A DNA stretch of 64,000 bases from Falsirhodobacter sp. alg1 (lineage in GTDB: Bacteria > Pseudomonadota > Alphaproteobacteria > Rhodobacterales > Rhodobacteraceae): NCBI RefSeq assembly GCF_000739715.2, contig NZ_BBJC02000006.1:113158-177157 (forward strand), written 5' to 3'. The notes below the pieces were generated by a model. The model saw only the letters and a program-made list of their open reading frames with translations. It did not search any database and was not told the DNA's origin. The position numbers and the translations under genes are program-made. This document shows, one piece after another, positions 18,114-26,883 of the stretch. The number at the start of each line of letters is the position of its first letter. The stretch's first letter is position 1.

Positions 18114-19103
18114 TGGCAAGACCCCGTCCCATCAGCACGGTCTGTCCGACAAAGCGCGCCAGATCCGGCATCCCCGCCTCCAGATCCGAAATCCGCAGCC
18201 GTTGGCCGAAGGGGACGGAGCGGTCGGGAAACGGATCCTTGCCCCCGGCCTTGGCAGCACGCCACAGGGCCGCGATGTCTGCGGGGCGCATCATGGCCTG
18301 ATCGGCCCAAGGGTCGGCTTCGTGCTGGCGTGCGCGGATGCAGGCCGACATGCCGTTTTCGGCGCGGCCATCCAGCCGGGCGGATACCCAGGTCTGCATG
18401 GCGGACGAATAGGTAACGCGCAGGCCGCACTGCTCTGCCCGATGCACCAATGCCCGATCCTCGCTGGAGGCGACGGCGGGAAGCCCCCCCAATGCATCAT
18501 AGCTGCGCGCTGTCAGGGCCAATGCCGCCCCGGATTCCATATAATGCGGGCGCAGCGCATCTGCGGCCAGACGGCCCTGCAGCCGGTCGATGTCGCAGCG
18601 CACCTCGTGCATCAAATGGGTATATCGTGCCTCGGTGCGGGCGGCGTGCAAGGCGGCGGGTGTCAGCCAATGGTTCAGATCGCGCACCCGGATCGCCCCG
18701 CACACCAGATCCGCAGAGCGCAGGCCCGCCACCGCCGCCGCGATGAAATCCGGGCGGGGCACGGCATCGGCATCCGTGGTCAGCAGGACCGCATCCGGTG
18801 CCTCGGCCGCCGCCATATCCATGCAGAGCCTGCGCGCGTTACCGGCATTGGCAAGGCCGGGCGGCAGAACCACCTCATGCACCTGAACGGTCATGGTCAT
18901 GGCGAGGGCCACGGAATGGATACGGGCAATGGTGCAATCGGTCGTATTGTTCACCAGCAGAACCGCTGTCACCTGCAGGCCGGATCGCCGGGTTGCCCGA
19001 TCCAGACTGCGCAGCAGGCGCTGAATGCGGGCGGCCTCGTTACGGATCGGAATGGCGATAACGACAGGGGGCGGTCAATCAGGGGGGCGGCGCGGTGCAG
19101 CAT
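18103..19103 (-). CDS. Glycosyltransferase family 2, frameshifted near its N-terminus in this sequence
   Basis: A cytoplasmic GT-A glycosyltransferase. The uninterrupted part runs from about 19070 to 18103 and contains the DxD-type metal motif (LLTTDADAVPRPDF) and a later SSEDRALVHRA acidic motif. A GTG at 18972 would give 289 residues but would remove the first nucleotide-binding strand. That strand (VVIAIPIRNEAARIQRLLRS) is encoded upstream in the same frame but is preceded at once by a TGA. A second frame supplies MLHRAAPLIDRP from an ATG at 19103. Adding one base to the five-base G run at 19067-19071 (plus strand) joins them into about 333 residues. It is the first gene of the four-gene cluster. 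Confidence 0.75.
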
Positions 19104-19284
19104 CGGTGATCCATCTTGTCCTGAGGGCTGAGAGGCGAACGAGATCCGCAAGGTTCTGTTCCCCCGGCCGTTCAAAATATCGTGTGCACCGTTCCTCATG
19201 GGCTGGTTGTTGCACATGCGCGGCCCACCCGTCATTCATAGGGGAATGTCCGGAAACGTATTTCTTGGGGGAGCGGATCCTGCA

Positions 19285-19734
19285 ATGACGCCACTTTGCA
19301 CGTATGATGGTCCGGTCTGGCGTATCCTGCCCGAAGGGGCGGTAGATGATCCGGCGATGCCGGCACGTGCGCCGGAAGGACGGTTTCACCATTCAGGCCA
19401 GATCGCGGCCTATGCCTCGCTCAGTGCGGAGGGGGCGCATGTGGCGATCAGGCGGTATCTTGGCGATGGGGTGGCGCGCCTGTTGGTGCCTATGTGGCTC
19501 CGCTCCGGTCTGGTGGCGGATGTGCGTCAGGTTAGCGCTGCCTCTGTCGTCTGGCAGGATATGCGGGCGGGTGGGGCCGTATCGCCAACATGGGCGTATT
19601 CGGACAAGGCGCGCGCTGCGGGGGCGCAGGCGATGCTCTATTCCTCCAGATCACGGCCGGATCTGTCCCATGTGGTGGTGTTTGCACCCTCCTGTCTTGG
19701 CCTTGTCGGCCCCATTACCCCGTTCAAGGCATAG
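19285..19734 (+). CDS. RES domain protein
   Basis: A protein of 149 residues made of a single RES domain. RES toxins such as MbcT degrade NAD+ by phosphorolysis. Landmarks are WRILPEG, the RFHHSGQ and AYASLSAEGAHVAIRRYLG segments and a late LYSSRSRPDLSHVVVF strand with the conserved serine. The glutamate usually found after the second segment is not obvious here (AHVAIRR), so activity may differ from MbcT. No Xre/MbcA-type antitoxin gene adjoins it; the upstream gene is the divergent glycosyltransferase. The start at 19285 is chosen because it opens directly on the domain. Confidence 0.72.
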   Translation: MTPLCTYDGPVWRILPEGAVDDPAMPARAPEGRFHHSGQIAAYASLSAEGAHVAIRRYLGDGVARLLVPMWLRSGLVADVRQVSAASVVWQDMRAGGAVSPTWAYSDKARAAGAQAMLYSSRSRPDLSHVVVFAPSCLGLVGPITPFKA

Positions 19735-19960
19735 GCACGGGTCTGGCGGCCTGCGGGGCGGCATCTTGAAAACGCGATGGTGGTAATATCCTCTAAGTCA
19801 ATGTTATAAGTCAGCTTTTCGGTGTCGGGACTGGGCCGTGTCCGATGTGTTATACATTCGGGGCAAAGTCGAATACTGTCGAGGAAGACGTCGGGTCATC
19901 CCTTATTTTCACGACAAATCAGATATATATTGCCGCAAAGCCAAGCGCGAGGAGATCAGG

Positions 19961-21211
19961 ATGGGCGACGGGACAGGGCGGCAGGCCGTGATACAGGACC
20001 ATGCCGCCTATCTGGAGGGAAAGCACAGCTTTCAGGCCGATATCGAGATGCTGGCCAACAGTGCCCTGATCGGGACGGTTCTGGAAACGGTTATACTGGC
20101 AACGAACATGCGGTTTGCTGCCGTGGCCCGTGTGACCGCGGATCGCTGGGTTGCCTGTCGCACGGTGGATGAGGTGAACTTCGGCCTGAATTCAGGTGAT
20201 GAGATCGATATCCAGTCAACCTTCTGCCAGTCGGTGCGCGATACCTCGCAGAAGGTGATGTTCAACAACGCGGCGACCGACGAGATCTACAAGGGGCACC
20301 CGATTGCGGACAAGTTCGGCATCGTGAGCTATGCGTCCATTCCCATCCACCGCAGCGACGGCAGCTTCTTTGGCACGCTTTGTGCGATCGATACCGAACC
20401 GCGGGATGTGAAGCACCCGCGTGCCGTTGCGATGCTGGAGATGTTTGCCGACATCATCGGTCGCAGCCTTGAAACCGAAGAGCGGCTTGAGGCGCATGAG
20501 CATATGGTGGCCCACGAGCGGGAGCTGAGCCGCATCCAAGAGGAGTTCGTGGCCGTTCTGGGGCATGATCTGCGCAACCCCGTGGCGGCACTGGATGCCG
20601 GGTTGCGGCAGTTGGCACGGGAACCGATGACCGATAAGGCGCAGGTGATATTGCCGCTGATGCAATCCTCGGTGCGCCGCATGAAGGACCTGATCGAGAA
20701 TATCATGCTGCATGCCAAGGCCCGTCTGGGCGGTGGCATCCGTATCTCATCCGAGGCGAACGCCCCTTTGGCCGAGGCGATCACGCAGGTTGTGGAGGAG
20801 GTCCGTGCGGCCTCGCCCGATCAGCACATTACGCTCGATCTTCGCTTTGACCGGCCTGTCAGCTGTGATGCCCCCCGCGTGGCGCAGGCAATTTCGAACC
20901 TGCTGTCGAATGCGGTCCGCTACGGCACATCGGGCACGCAGATCTGTGTGCAGGGAATGATCGGCGAATCCGGCATCGAGATCAGCGTGGCCAACAAAGG
21001 GGCCGCCGTGCCGGATGAATTGCGGCAGGATCTGTTCCATCCGTTCCGGCGCGGTGCCCATGCGGCAGGCGAAGGGCTTGGCCTCGGGCTTTATATCGCA
21101 TCCTCCATCGCCACGGCGCATAATGGCCGGATCGAGGTGACATGCGAAAACGGGCTGACGACGTTTATTTTCAAACTGCCGTTGCTGCCGCAGGCGGTTG
21201 CGCTGCAGTGA
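19961..21211 (+). CDS. Soluble GAF-domain sensor histidine kinase
   Basis: A cytoplasmic histidine kinase of 416 residues with no membrane segment. A GAF sensor domain covers about residues 25-170 (ALIGTVLETVILATNM, FFGTLCAIDTEPR). The phosphoacceptor box is VLGHDLRNPVAALDAG with H202. The ATPase domain has the N box NLLSNAVRYG (about 313-322) and the glycine loop GEGLGLGLYIASSIA. GGAG precedes the ATG at 19961. No response regulator lies next to it, so it is an orphan kinase whose partner is elsewhere. The ligand of the GAF domain is unknown. Confidence 0.9.
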   Translation: MGDGTGRQAVIQDHAAYLEGKHSFQADIEMLANSALIGTVLETVILATNMRFAAVARVTADRWVACRTVDEVNFGLNSGDEIDIQSTFCQSVRDTSQKVMFNNAATDEIYKGHPIADKFGIVSYASIPIHRSDGSFFGTLCAIDTEPRDVKHPRAVAMLEMFADIIGRSLETEERLEAHEHMVAHERELSRIQEEFVAVLGHDLRNPVAALDAGLRQLAREPMTDKAQVILPLMQSSVRRMKDLIENIMLHAKARLGGGIRISSEANAPLAEAITQVVEEVRAASPDQHITLDLRFDRPVSCDAPRVAQAISNLLSNAVRYGTSGTQICVQGMIGESGIEISVANKGAAVPDELRQDLFHPFRRGAHAAGEGLGLGLYIASSIATAHNGRIEVTCENGLTTFIFKLPLLPQAVALQ

Positions 21212-21257
21212 CGGACCGGGCATGCGGCAGGTGCGTCCCGTCCTGCCGCAGCCTGTC

Positions 21258-21285
21258 CCGCGTGACGGGCAGGCCCGTCACGCGG
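21258..21285. terminator. Bidirectional terminator between histidine kinase and SDR genes
   Basis: A perfect 13-bp inverted repeat (CCGCGTGACGGGC / GCCCGTCACGCGG) with almost no loop lies midway between the two convergent genes. Confidence 0.7.
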
Positions 21286-21290
21286 CGGGG

Positions 21291-22031
21291 TCAGACCATG
21301 CCGCCGTTTGCCCGTAGCGTCTGGCCGTTGATCCAGGCACCGTCCGGTCCGGCCAGAAAGGCCACCGCATTGGCAATATCCACCGGCTGTGCCAGCCGTT
21401 CCAGCGGGTTGGCCTTGGACAGTCGTTCGATCTGTTCGTCGGTCTTTCCCTCCAGAAACAGCGATGTGGCTGTCGGGCCGGGGGCCACGGAATTGACGGT
21501 GATGTTTCGCCCCCGCAGTTCCTTGGCCAGAATGTCGCCCATCACCTCCACCGCGGCCTTGGTTGCGGCATAGACGCTATAGGACGTGAGTTTTGCGCCC
21601 ACGACCGATGTCGACAGGTTTATGATCCGCGCGCCGTCCTGCATCCGCCGCGCCGCCTCGCGCAGCGTATTGAACGTACCCTTCAGGTTTATCGCGACGA
21701 TCCGGTCGAACACGTCATCTTCGGTTTCCGCAAGGGGGGAAAGCTGCAGGATACCGGCGGAATTGACCAGCACATCCGGCACCCCGAACGCGGCCTCGGT
21801 CTGGTCGAACAGCCGGGCGACCTGCGCCGGATCGCTCACATCCGCCTGTGCCGCCACGGCCCGCCCGCCCGCAGCCTCAATCTTGGCAACCACCTCGTCG
21901 GCCGCCTTTTGGTTACCGGAATAATTGACCACCACGCTGAATCCGTCTGCGGCAAGGCGCTCGGCTATGGCTGCGCCGATCCCGCGGGAGGCGCCGGTTA
22001 CAAGGGCGGTTTTCTGGGTTTGATCCGGCAT
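21291..22031 (-). CDS. Short-chain dehydrogenase/reductase (SDR)
   Basis: A classical SDR of 246 residues. The cofactor loop is TGASRGIGAAIAERL near residue 10, NSAG follows after strand four, and the catalytic set is S (NLSTS), YSVYAATK with the Tyr and Lys, and N in INLKGTFN. After the first strand the sequence VVVNYSGNQKAADE suggests NADP(H). It resembles 3-ketoacyl-ACP reductase and glucose dehydrogenase-type enzymes; the substrate cannot be fixed. The ATG at 22031 has GGAG just upstream, so the ATG 12 bp earlier is less likely. Confidence 0.88.
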   Translation of the reverse strand: MPDQTQKTALVTGASRGIGAAIAERLAADGFSVVVNYSGNQKAADEVVAKIEAAGGRAVAAQADVSDPAQVARLFDQTEAAFGVPDVLVNSAGILQLSPLAETEDDVFDRIVAINLKGTFNTLREAARRMQDGARIINLSTSVVGAKLTSYSVYAATKAAVEVMGDILAKELRGRNITVNSVAPGPTATSLFLEGKTDEQIERLSKANPLERLAQPVDIANAVAFLAGPDGAWINGQTLRANGGMV

Positions 22032-22077
22032 CTTCGTCTCCATCAGTATATTGCCTGGCTAGAAATGGGGCATTGCG

Positions 22078-22089
22078 TTGCCTTGGCAA
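22078..22089. promoter_or_regulatory. Small palindrome upstream of the SDR gene
   Basis: TTGCC and GGCAA flank two bases in the 185-bp gap between the divergent SDR and nucleoside hydrolase genes. It may be an operator for either; evidence is positional only. Confidence 0.25.
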
Positions 22090-22216
22090 TTGTAGCTTTT
22101 TCGGCATTGCCTTCAGACGAAGGCGCAGACCATCGGAAATCACGCCTTAGGGCCAATTAAGGTCCTGCCAGCGGCCATAGCCCCTCCCGTGCCAGCATTT
22201 GAAATACGGATAACCC

Positions 22217-23143
22217 ATGAAGCTGATTATTGACACCGACCCCGGCATCGACGACGCGCTTGCGATCCTTTATGCGGCCGCGCATCCGGACATAGAACTT
22301 CTGGGTCTGACCACGGTTTACGGCAATGTCACGATAGAGCAGGCGACGCGGAACGCGCTGTATCTGGCAGAACGGGCGGGGCTGGATATTCCGGTGGCGC
22401 AGGGCGCGGCGCAGCCGCTCAGTGTTCCGGCCTATCCCCCCTCGCATGGTGTGCATGGTGATGAAGGGTTCGGCCTGTTGCCCGCGCCGGTTCCGACGCA
22501 GGTGGCGTGCGAGGGGGATGCGGCAGATTTCCTGATCCGCATGGCACGGCAGCATCCGGGAGAGCTTGTGATCTGTGCCATCGGGCCGATCACCAATATT
22601 GCGTTGGCCATCCAGCGGGACCCGGCATTTGCCGGCCGTCTGCGACGGATCGTGTTTATGGGCGGGGCGCTGGATGTGCCGGGCAATATAACCCCCAGTG
22701 CCGAGGCGAATACATTCCACGACCCCCACGCGCTTGCCATCGTTCTGGATTGTGGCGCACCGATGCTGATGGTCGGTCTGGATGTGACCATGCAGGTCAT
22801 CCTGACAGCGGGCGATTTCGCGGATCTCGCGCGCATCGACCGGTCCCACGGGGCGTTCCTGCGCGATATGGCCAGCTTCTATCTGGAGTTCTATCATGCC
22901 AAGGGATATCCGGGCTGCGCCTTTCATGACCCTTTGGCGGTCATGGCCTGCATCGATCCTGCGGCGGTAGAAACATCGGCCATTCCTGTGGAGGTGGTGC
23001 TTGACGGGCCCGCCATGGGGCAGACCGCGCGCAAGACGGGCGGGCGGGTGATCGACGTGGCCCTCGGCTGTGACCCGGACAGGATCAAATCCGCGTATTT
23101 TAAAACCATGCGGTCCGAAGGGATGATGCCCGCCGCCGGGTGA
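22217..23143 (+). CDS. Nucleoside hydrolase (inosine-uridine preferring family)
   Basis: An N-ribohydrolase of 308 residues that splits nucleosides into base and ribose. The calcium-binding N-terminal motif DTDPGIDDA is complete (residues 6-14), and the second half has the family's VYGNVT, IGPITNIALAI, MGGALDVPGNITPSAEAN and HDPLAVMACIDP segments. It precedes rutA and rutB, so it probably feeds uracil from uridine into the Rut pathway, though a terminator-like hairpin separates them. Cytidine or purine nucleosides are possible alternatives. Confidence 0.9.
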   Translation: MKLIIDTDPGIDDALAILYAAAHPDIELLGLTTVYGNVTIEQATRNALYLAERAGLDIPVAQGAAQPLSVPAYPPSHGVHGDEGFGLLPAPVPTQVACEGDAADFLIRMARQHPGELVICAIGPITNIALAIQRDPAFAGRLRRIVFMGGALDVPGNITPSAEANTFHDPHALAIVLDCGAPMLMVGLDVTMQVILTAGDFADLARIDRSHGAFLRDMASFYLEFYHAKGYPGCAFHDPLAVMACIDPAAVETSAIPVEVVLDGPAMGQTARKTGGRVIDVALGCDPDRIKSAYFKTMRSEGMMPAAG

Positions 23144-23166
23144 TGTGGCGCTGTGCACTGCGGCGG

Positions 23167-23224
23167 GGGCCAAGGGGCGGGGTGATGGTCCTTGGCCCGC
23201 GCGCCCCAAGCGGCGTGTTTTTTT
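23167..23224 (+). terminator. Terminator after the nucleoside hydrolase gene
   Basis: A perfect 9-bp stem (GGGCCAAGG / CCTTGGCCC, 23167-23198) is followed 20 bp later by a run of seven T. The distance between stem and T-run is longer than usual, so a second small stem may form in between. Confidence 0.5.
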
Positions 23225-23331
23225 GTGAAAACAGGTGCGGTCATCTTTGTTTGCGGCGCAATTTGCGCGCCAAGGACAAAATTTCCGCCCATTTCTTCGG
23301 CGTCGAAATAAAGACGGCCCTTTGCCCCCCT

Positions 23332-23355
23332 GTAAAACTTTTACCGAACGTAAAA
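23332..23355 (+). promoter_or_regulatory. Triple GTAAAA/TTTTAC repeat upstream of rutA
   Basis: GTAAAA-C-TTTTAC-CGAAC-GTAAAA forms two overlapping palindromes that share the middle TTTTAC, 41-64 bp before the rutA start. It is unlike the E. coli RutR box (TTGACCA...TGGTCAA). It is a candidate operator for the RutR-like protein encoded downstream. Confidence 0.45.
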
Positions 23356-23395
23356 ACTTTCATGCTGGAGAAAAGGCAATTCACGGAGTCTCTAG

Positions 23396-24481
23396 ATGGA
23401 AATAGGCGTCTTTCTCCCGATCGGAAACAACGGATGGCTGATCTCAGAGACAGCCCCGCAGTACAAACCCAGCTTCGAGCTGAACAAGGAAATCACCCTG
23501 AAGGCCGAGGCCCATGGTCTGGATTTCGTGCTGACGATGATCAAGCTGCGGGGGTTCGGCGGCAAGACCGAGTTCTGGGACCACAATCTTGAAAGCTTTA
23601 CCCTGATGGCCGGGCTGGCCTCGGTCACATCCAAAATCAAGCTCTATGCAACAGCGGCCACGCTGGTGATGCCGCCCGCAATCGTCGCCCGGATGGCCTC
23701 TACCATCGACTCGATCTCGAACGGCCGCTTTGGCGTCAATCTGGTGACGGGCTGGCAGAAGCCCGAATATGAACAGATGGGCGTGTGGCCGGGGGATGAG
23801 TTCTTCGAGAACCGCTATGATTATCTGAAGGAATATGCGCAGGTGCTGCGCGATTTGTGGGAAACCGGATCAAGCGATCTTCAGGGTGAACATTTCACAA
23901 TGAACGATTGCCGCCTGTCGCCGCAGCCACAGGCCGACATGAAGATCATCTGTGCGGGATCGTCCGATGCGGGCATGGCGTTTTCCGCGGAATATGCCGA
24001 TTACAGCTTTTGCTTCGGCAAGGGCGTGAACACGCCGGCCGCATTCAAAAGCAACCCCGAGCGCCTGATGGCGGCAACGGCCAAGACGGGCCGTGATGTC
24101 AAGACCTATGCCCTGTTCATGATCATCGCCGATGAAACCGACGAGGCTGCCCGCGCGAAATGGGAGCATTACAAGGCCGGGGCCGATCATGAGGCGCTGG
24201 AATGGCTGGGCCTGCAGGCCAGCAAGGATACGAAATCGGGCAGTGATACGAATGTGCGCCAGATGGCGGACCCCGTTTCGGCGGTGAACATCAACATGGG
24301 TACGCTGGTCGGCTCCTATGAAAATGTGGCCCGGATGCTGGACGAAGTGGCGGCCGTGCCCGGCACCGGTGGCGTCCTGCTGACCTTCGATGATTTCGTC
24401 AAAGGCATTGACGATTTCGGCACACGTATCCAGCCGCTGATGCGGTCACGCATGCCGGCCAAGGTGGCGGAACCGGCATGA
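23396..24481 (+). CDS. rutA: Pyrimidine monooxygenase RutA
   Basis: A flavin-dependent monooxygenase of 361 residues that opens the uracil ring, producing a ureidoacrylate species. It matches RutA along its whole length: [17 protein letters not shown], the luciferase-like TIM-barrel segments ([38 protein letters not shown]) and [14 protein letters not shown]. It is followed with a 4-bp overlap by rutB. rutC, D, E, F and G are not next to it. The flavin reductase normally supplied by RutF would have to come from elsewhere. Confidence 0.95.
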   Translation: MEIGVFLPIGNNGWLISETAPQYKPSFELNKEITLKAEAHGLDFVLTMIKLRGFGGKTEFWDHNLESFTLMAGLASVTSKIKLYATAATLVMPPAIVARMASTIDSISNGRFGVNLVTGWQKPEYEQMGVWPGDEFFENRYDYLKEYAQVLRDLWETGSSDLQGEHFTMNDCRLSPQPQADMKIICAGSSDAGMAFSAEYADYSFCFGKGVNTPAAFKSNPERLMAATAKTGRDVKTYALFMIIADETDEAARAKWEHYKAGADHEALEWLGLQASKDTKSGSDTNVRQMADPVSAVNINMGTLVGSYENVARMLDEVAAVPGTGGVLLTFDDFVKGIDDFGTRIQPLMRSRMPAKVAEPA

Positions 24482-25158
24482 GCGGAAAAACCATCAAGTC
24501 CGAGCCGGAGAACGTCCATTTCGCGCCAGAGGAAACGGCACTGATCGTGGTCGATATGCAGAACGGCTATGCCAGCAAGGGCGGCTACGTCGATCTGGCC
24601 GGTTTCGATCTGACGGGGGCGCGGTCCTGCATCGAGAATATCGGTGCGGCTGTTGCTGCCAGCAGGGCTGCGGGGGTGCAGGTCGTGTTCCTGCAGAACG
24701 GCTGGGATGCAGGCTATGCCGAGGCGGGGGGCAAGGCCTCGCCGAACCTGACCAAGTCCAACGCGATGAAAACCATGCGCCGTCAGCCCGAACTCTGGGG
24801 CAAGCTGCTGTCGAAGGGCGGCTGGGATTATGACATCATCGACGAGCTGGAGCCGCAGGAGGGCGATCTGCTGGTGCCCAAGCCGCGCTATTCCGCCTTT
24901 TTCAACACGTGGCTGGATAGTGCGCTGCGCTCCCGGGGGATACGCAATCTGGTGTTCTGCGGGATCGCCACGAACGTCTGTGTCGAAAGCACGCTGCGCG
25001 ACGGTTTCCATCTGGAATACCATTGCCTCATGCTGGACGATGCGACCCACCATCTGGGCCCGCAGTTCGTCCGGGATGCCTCTGTCTATAACGTAAAGAC
25101 CTTTTTCGGCTGGGTTGGCGAAACGGCGGATTACTGCACCGCCATGACCGGCGGTTAG
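24478..25158 (+). CDS. rutB: Ureidoacrylate amidohydrolase RutB
   Basis: A cysteine hydrolase (isochorismatase fold) of 226 residues that hydrolyses the RutA product to carbamate and aminoacrylate. The catalytic triad is visible: D26 in VVDMQNGY, K135 in [12 protein letters not shown] and C168 in [11 protein letters not shown], with the cis-peptide GIATN before the cysteine. It starts at an ATG overlapping the rutA stop (ATGA), so the two are co-translated. Confidence 0.95.
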   Translation: MSGKTIKSEPENVHFAPEETALIVVDMQNGYASKGGYVDLAGFDLTGARSCIENIGAAVAASRAAGVQVVFLQNGWDAGYAEAGGKASPNLTKSNAMKTMRRQPELWGKLLSKGGWDYDIIDELEPQEGDLLVPKPRYSAFFNTWLDSALRSRGIRNLVFCGIATNVCVESTLRDGFHLEYHCLMLDDATHHLGPQFVRDASVYNVKTFFGWVGETADYCTAMTGG

Positions 25159-25244
25159 GGGGGTACTCCGGGGTGGGCCCGGATCTGCGCCTTGGCGGGG
25201 GAACAGCTCTTGCCTCCGCCGGGGCGCGCCGCATAGATGCACCG

Positions 25245-25871
25245 ATGACAGAATTACCGCCCAAACGAAAAACCACGCGCAACCAACAGGCCAAGCGGCA
25301 GCTGATTCACGATGCCGCCCTTGACGTCTTTGCCGAGAACGGGCTGCGCGGGGCAACGCTGGAGGCGATTGCCCGTAGGGCCGGACTGTCGAAGCAGAAC
25401 CTGATCTATTATTTTCCGACAAAGGAAGCGATCTACACCGGCCTGTTGCAAAGCCTGCTGGACATATGGCTGCAGCCCATGGCCGAAATCCGCGCGGAGG
25501 GTGACCCCGCCACCGAAATCCTGACCTATGTGCGCCGCAAGCTGGCGATCTCGCGCGATATGCCACGCGAAAGCCGCCTTTTCGCCACCGAGGTGCTGCA
25601 AGGCGCGCCGCTTCTGGGGGAGACACTGACGGGCGGGCTGCGCCATCTGGTGGACAAGACGGCCGCCCTGTTCGCGAAATGGGCGGCAGAGGGCAGGATC
25701 GCCGATCTGGACCCGCATCACCTGATCTTCTCTATCTGGGCAATGACACAGCATTATGCCGATTTCGATACGCAGGTCAGCGCGGTGCTGGGGCCCGCGC
25801 GGGCCGAGCAGCGGTTCGATGAGGCGGAGGTATTTACCGTGGCAGCCGTGTCACGGATGATCGCGCCCTGA
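25245..25871 (+). CDS. TetR-family regulator, RutR-like
   Basis: A regulator of 208 residues with an N-terminal HTH (LDVFAENGLRGATLEAIARR, AGLSKQNLIYYFPTKEAIYT). The C-terminal domain matches the RutR group (PRESRLFATEVLQGAPLLGE, ...HHLIFSIWAMTQHYADF), whose E. coli member senses uracil and thymine. It lies 87 bp after rutB on the same strand and is likely the local repressor. A second RutR-like protein is encoded at 33737-34360 and shares the same domain layout. Confidence 0.85.
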   Translation: MTELPPKRKTTRNQQAKRQLIHDAALDVFAENGLRGATLEAIARRAGLSKQNLIYYFPTKEAIYTGLLQSLLDIWLQPMAEIRAEGDPATEILTYVRRKLAISRDMPRESRLFATEVLQGAPLLGETLTGGLRHLVDKTAALFAKWAAEGRIADLDPHHLIFSIWAMTQHYADFDTQVSAVLGPARAEQRFDEAEVFTVAAVSRMIAP

Positions 25872-25877
25872 ACGGGG

Positions 25878-25907
25878 CCTGCGCCACGCAATCGTAGGCG
25901 GCGCAGG
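25878..25907. terminator. Terminator between convergent RutR-like and PP2C-like genes
   Basis: An 8-bp stem, CCTGCGCC / GGCGCAGG, with a 14-base loop lies in the 42-bp gap between the two convergent stop codons. Confidence 0.5.
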
Positions 25908-25913
25908 ATGGCG

Positions 25914-26872
25914 CTAGTTCCGGTAAAGGCACAACACCGTGCGGTCATCGGAAAACTCGGTGCTGGAAGAGCCTTTCACCTCGGGGAAGGCGTGGAGTTT
26001 ATGCGGGTCCTCCGCCTCTATCTCGTCAAACCGGCGTTCCCAATCGGCCACGCGCGTTCCTTCCGGCAGGCCGTAATAGCCGTCGGAAAAAATCTCGAGC
26101 GACTGGCAACCGGCTGCATCGACGAAATGGTCGGTAATGCCGAACCCCTGCGGCGGCGTGGCGTTGATCGAGGCAAAGCCCAAGGGGTGGCGGGCATCAT
26201 TCGCAAACCGAGGCTGCACCCGGATACCGCCCCGCAGGAATGTTTCCAGATCGTCCGTGAAGCTGCCCATCTGCGGGGAAAATCGTGCCATGATCCCGGC
26301 CAGGACGGCGTCGGCCTCGGCGGTGGAAAGAATGCCGTCACCCACCGCCGCATCCAGCCCGGCATAGCTGACCCTGCGCCCCGTCAGCTCCAGCGTATCA
26401 GGATCGTTGATCCGCTGCGCAATGTGGGAACGCACGGCAATACGGGCGGCGGCGCTGACATCATCGATCATCTTGTCGTTCTGCAACAGGCGCGTGCCGT
26501 TGATCCGGACCCCGCTGTCTCCGATCAGCACGATGCGGAATCCGTCGGGGCAGGTGATCACCGCGGCAAGCGTCGTGGAGGGGGGTGGGTCGCCCCGGCC
26601 TTGTGGCCTGCCTCGGCAACCGCCTGCGACAGGGCGGTGCCGATCCGGGTGATATCGACCTGCGGCCCCTCGGCCAGAAGCAGCGTCACCAGTGCCTGTG
26701 CTGCCGTGCGTGCCGCCAGCCGCCCCGAAGTTTCGCCGTTGTACACCTGCCCCGTGGGGTCGGTCGCGCCATCGAAAACGGCATGCACCAGCCCGGGCAG
26801 AACCAGCGCGATGTCATCGCCCGGCATATCGGAAAAGCGCCGCTTGGAGCGCGAGAAAAGTTCGATCTGCAT
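25914..26872 (-). CDS. PP2C-like protein phosphatase domain protein, frameshifted in this sequence
   Basis: Two overlapping frames form one gene. The first (from ATG 26872, with AAGGA upstream) gives MQIELFSRSKRRFSDMPGDD and a PP2C-like core with D34-G35 (AVFDGATDP, GETSGRLAARTAAQALV). It then runs out of frame at AGATHPP. The second continues STTLAAVITCPDGFRIVLIG, DSGVRING and on to YGLPEGTRVADWERRFDEIE. Adding one base to the six-base G run at 26580-26585 (plus strand) joins them into about 319 residues. It is the last gene of the FbpABC-type operon, 11 bp after the permease stop. A phosphatase tied to this transporter is inferred; its target is unknown. Confidence 0.65.
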
Positions 26873-26883
26873 GGTCTGGTCCT

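Noticed and set aside
17064..18416. 450-codon plus-strand frame across the ACAD-like gene
   Set aside because: Antisense shadow of the overlapping minus-strand cluster; no recognisable domain.
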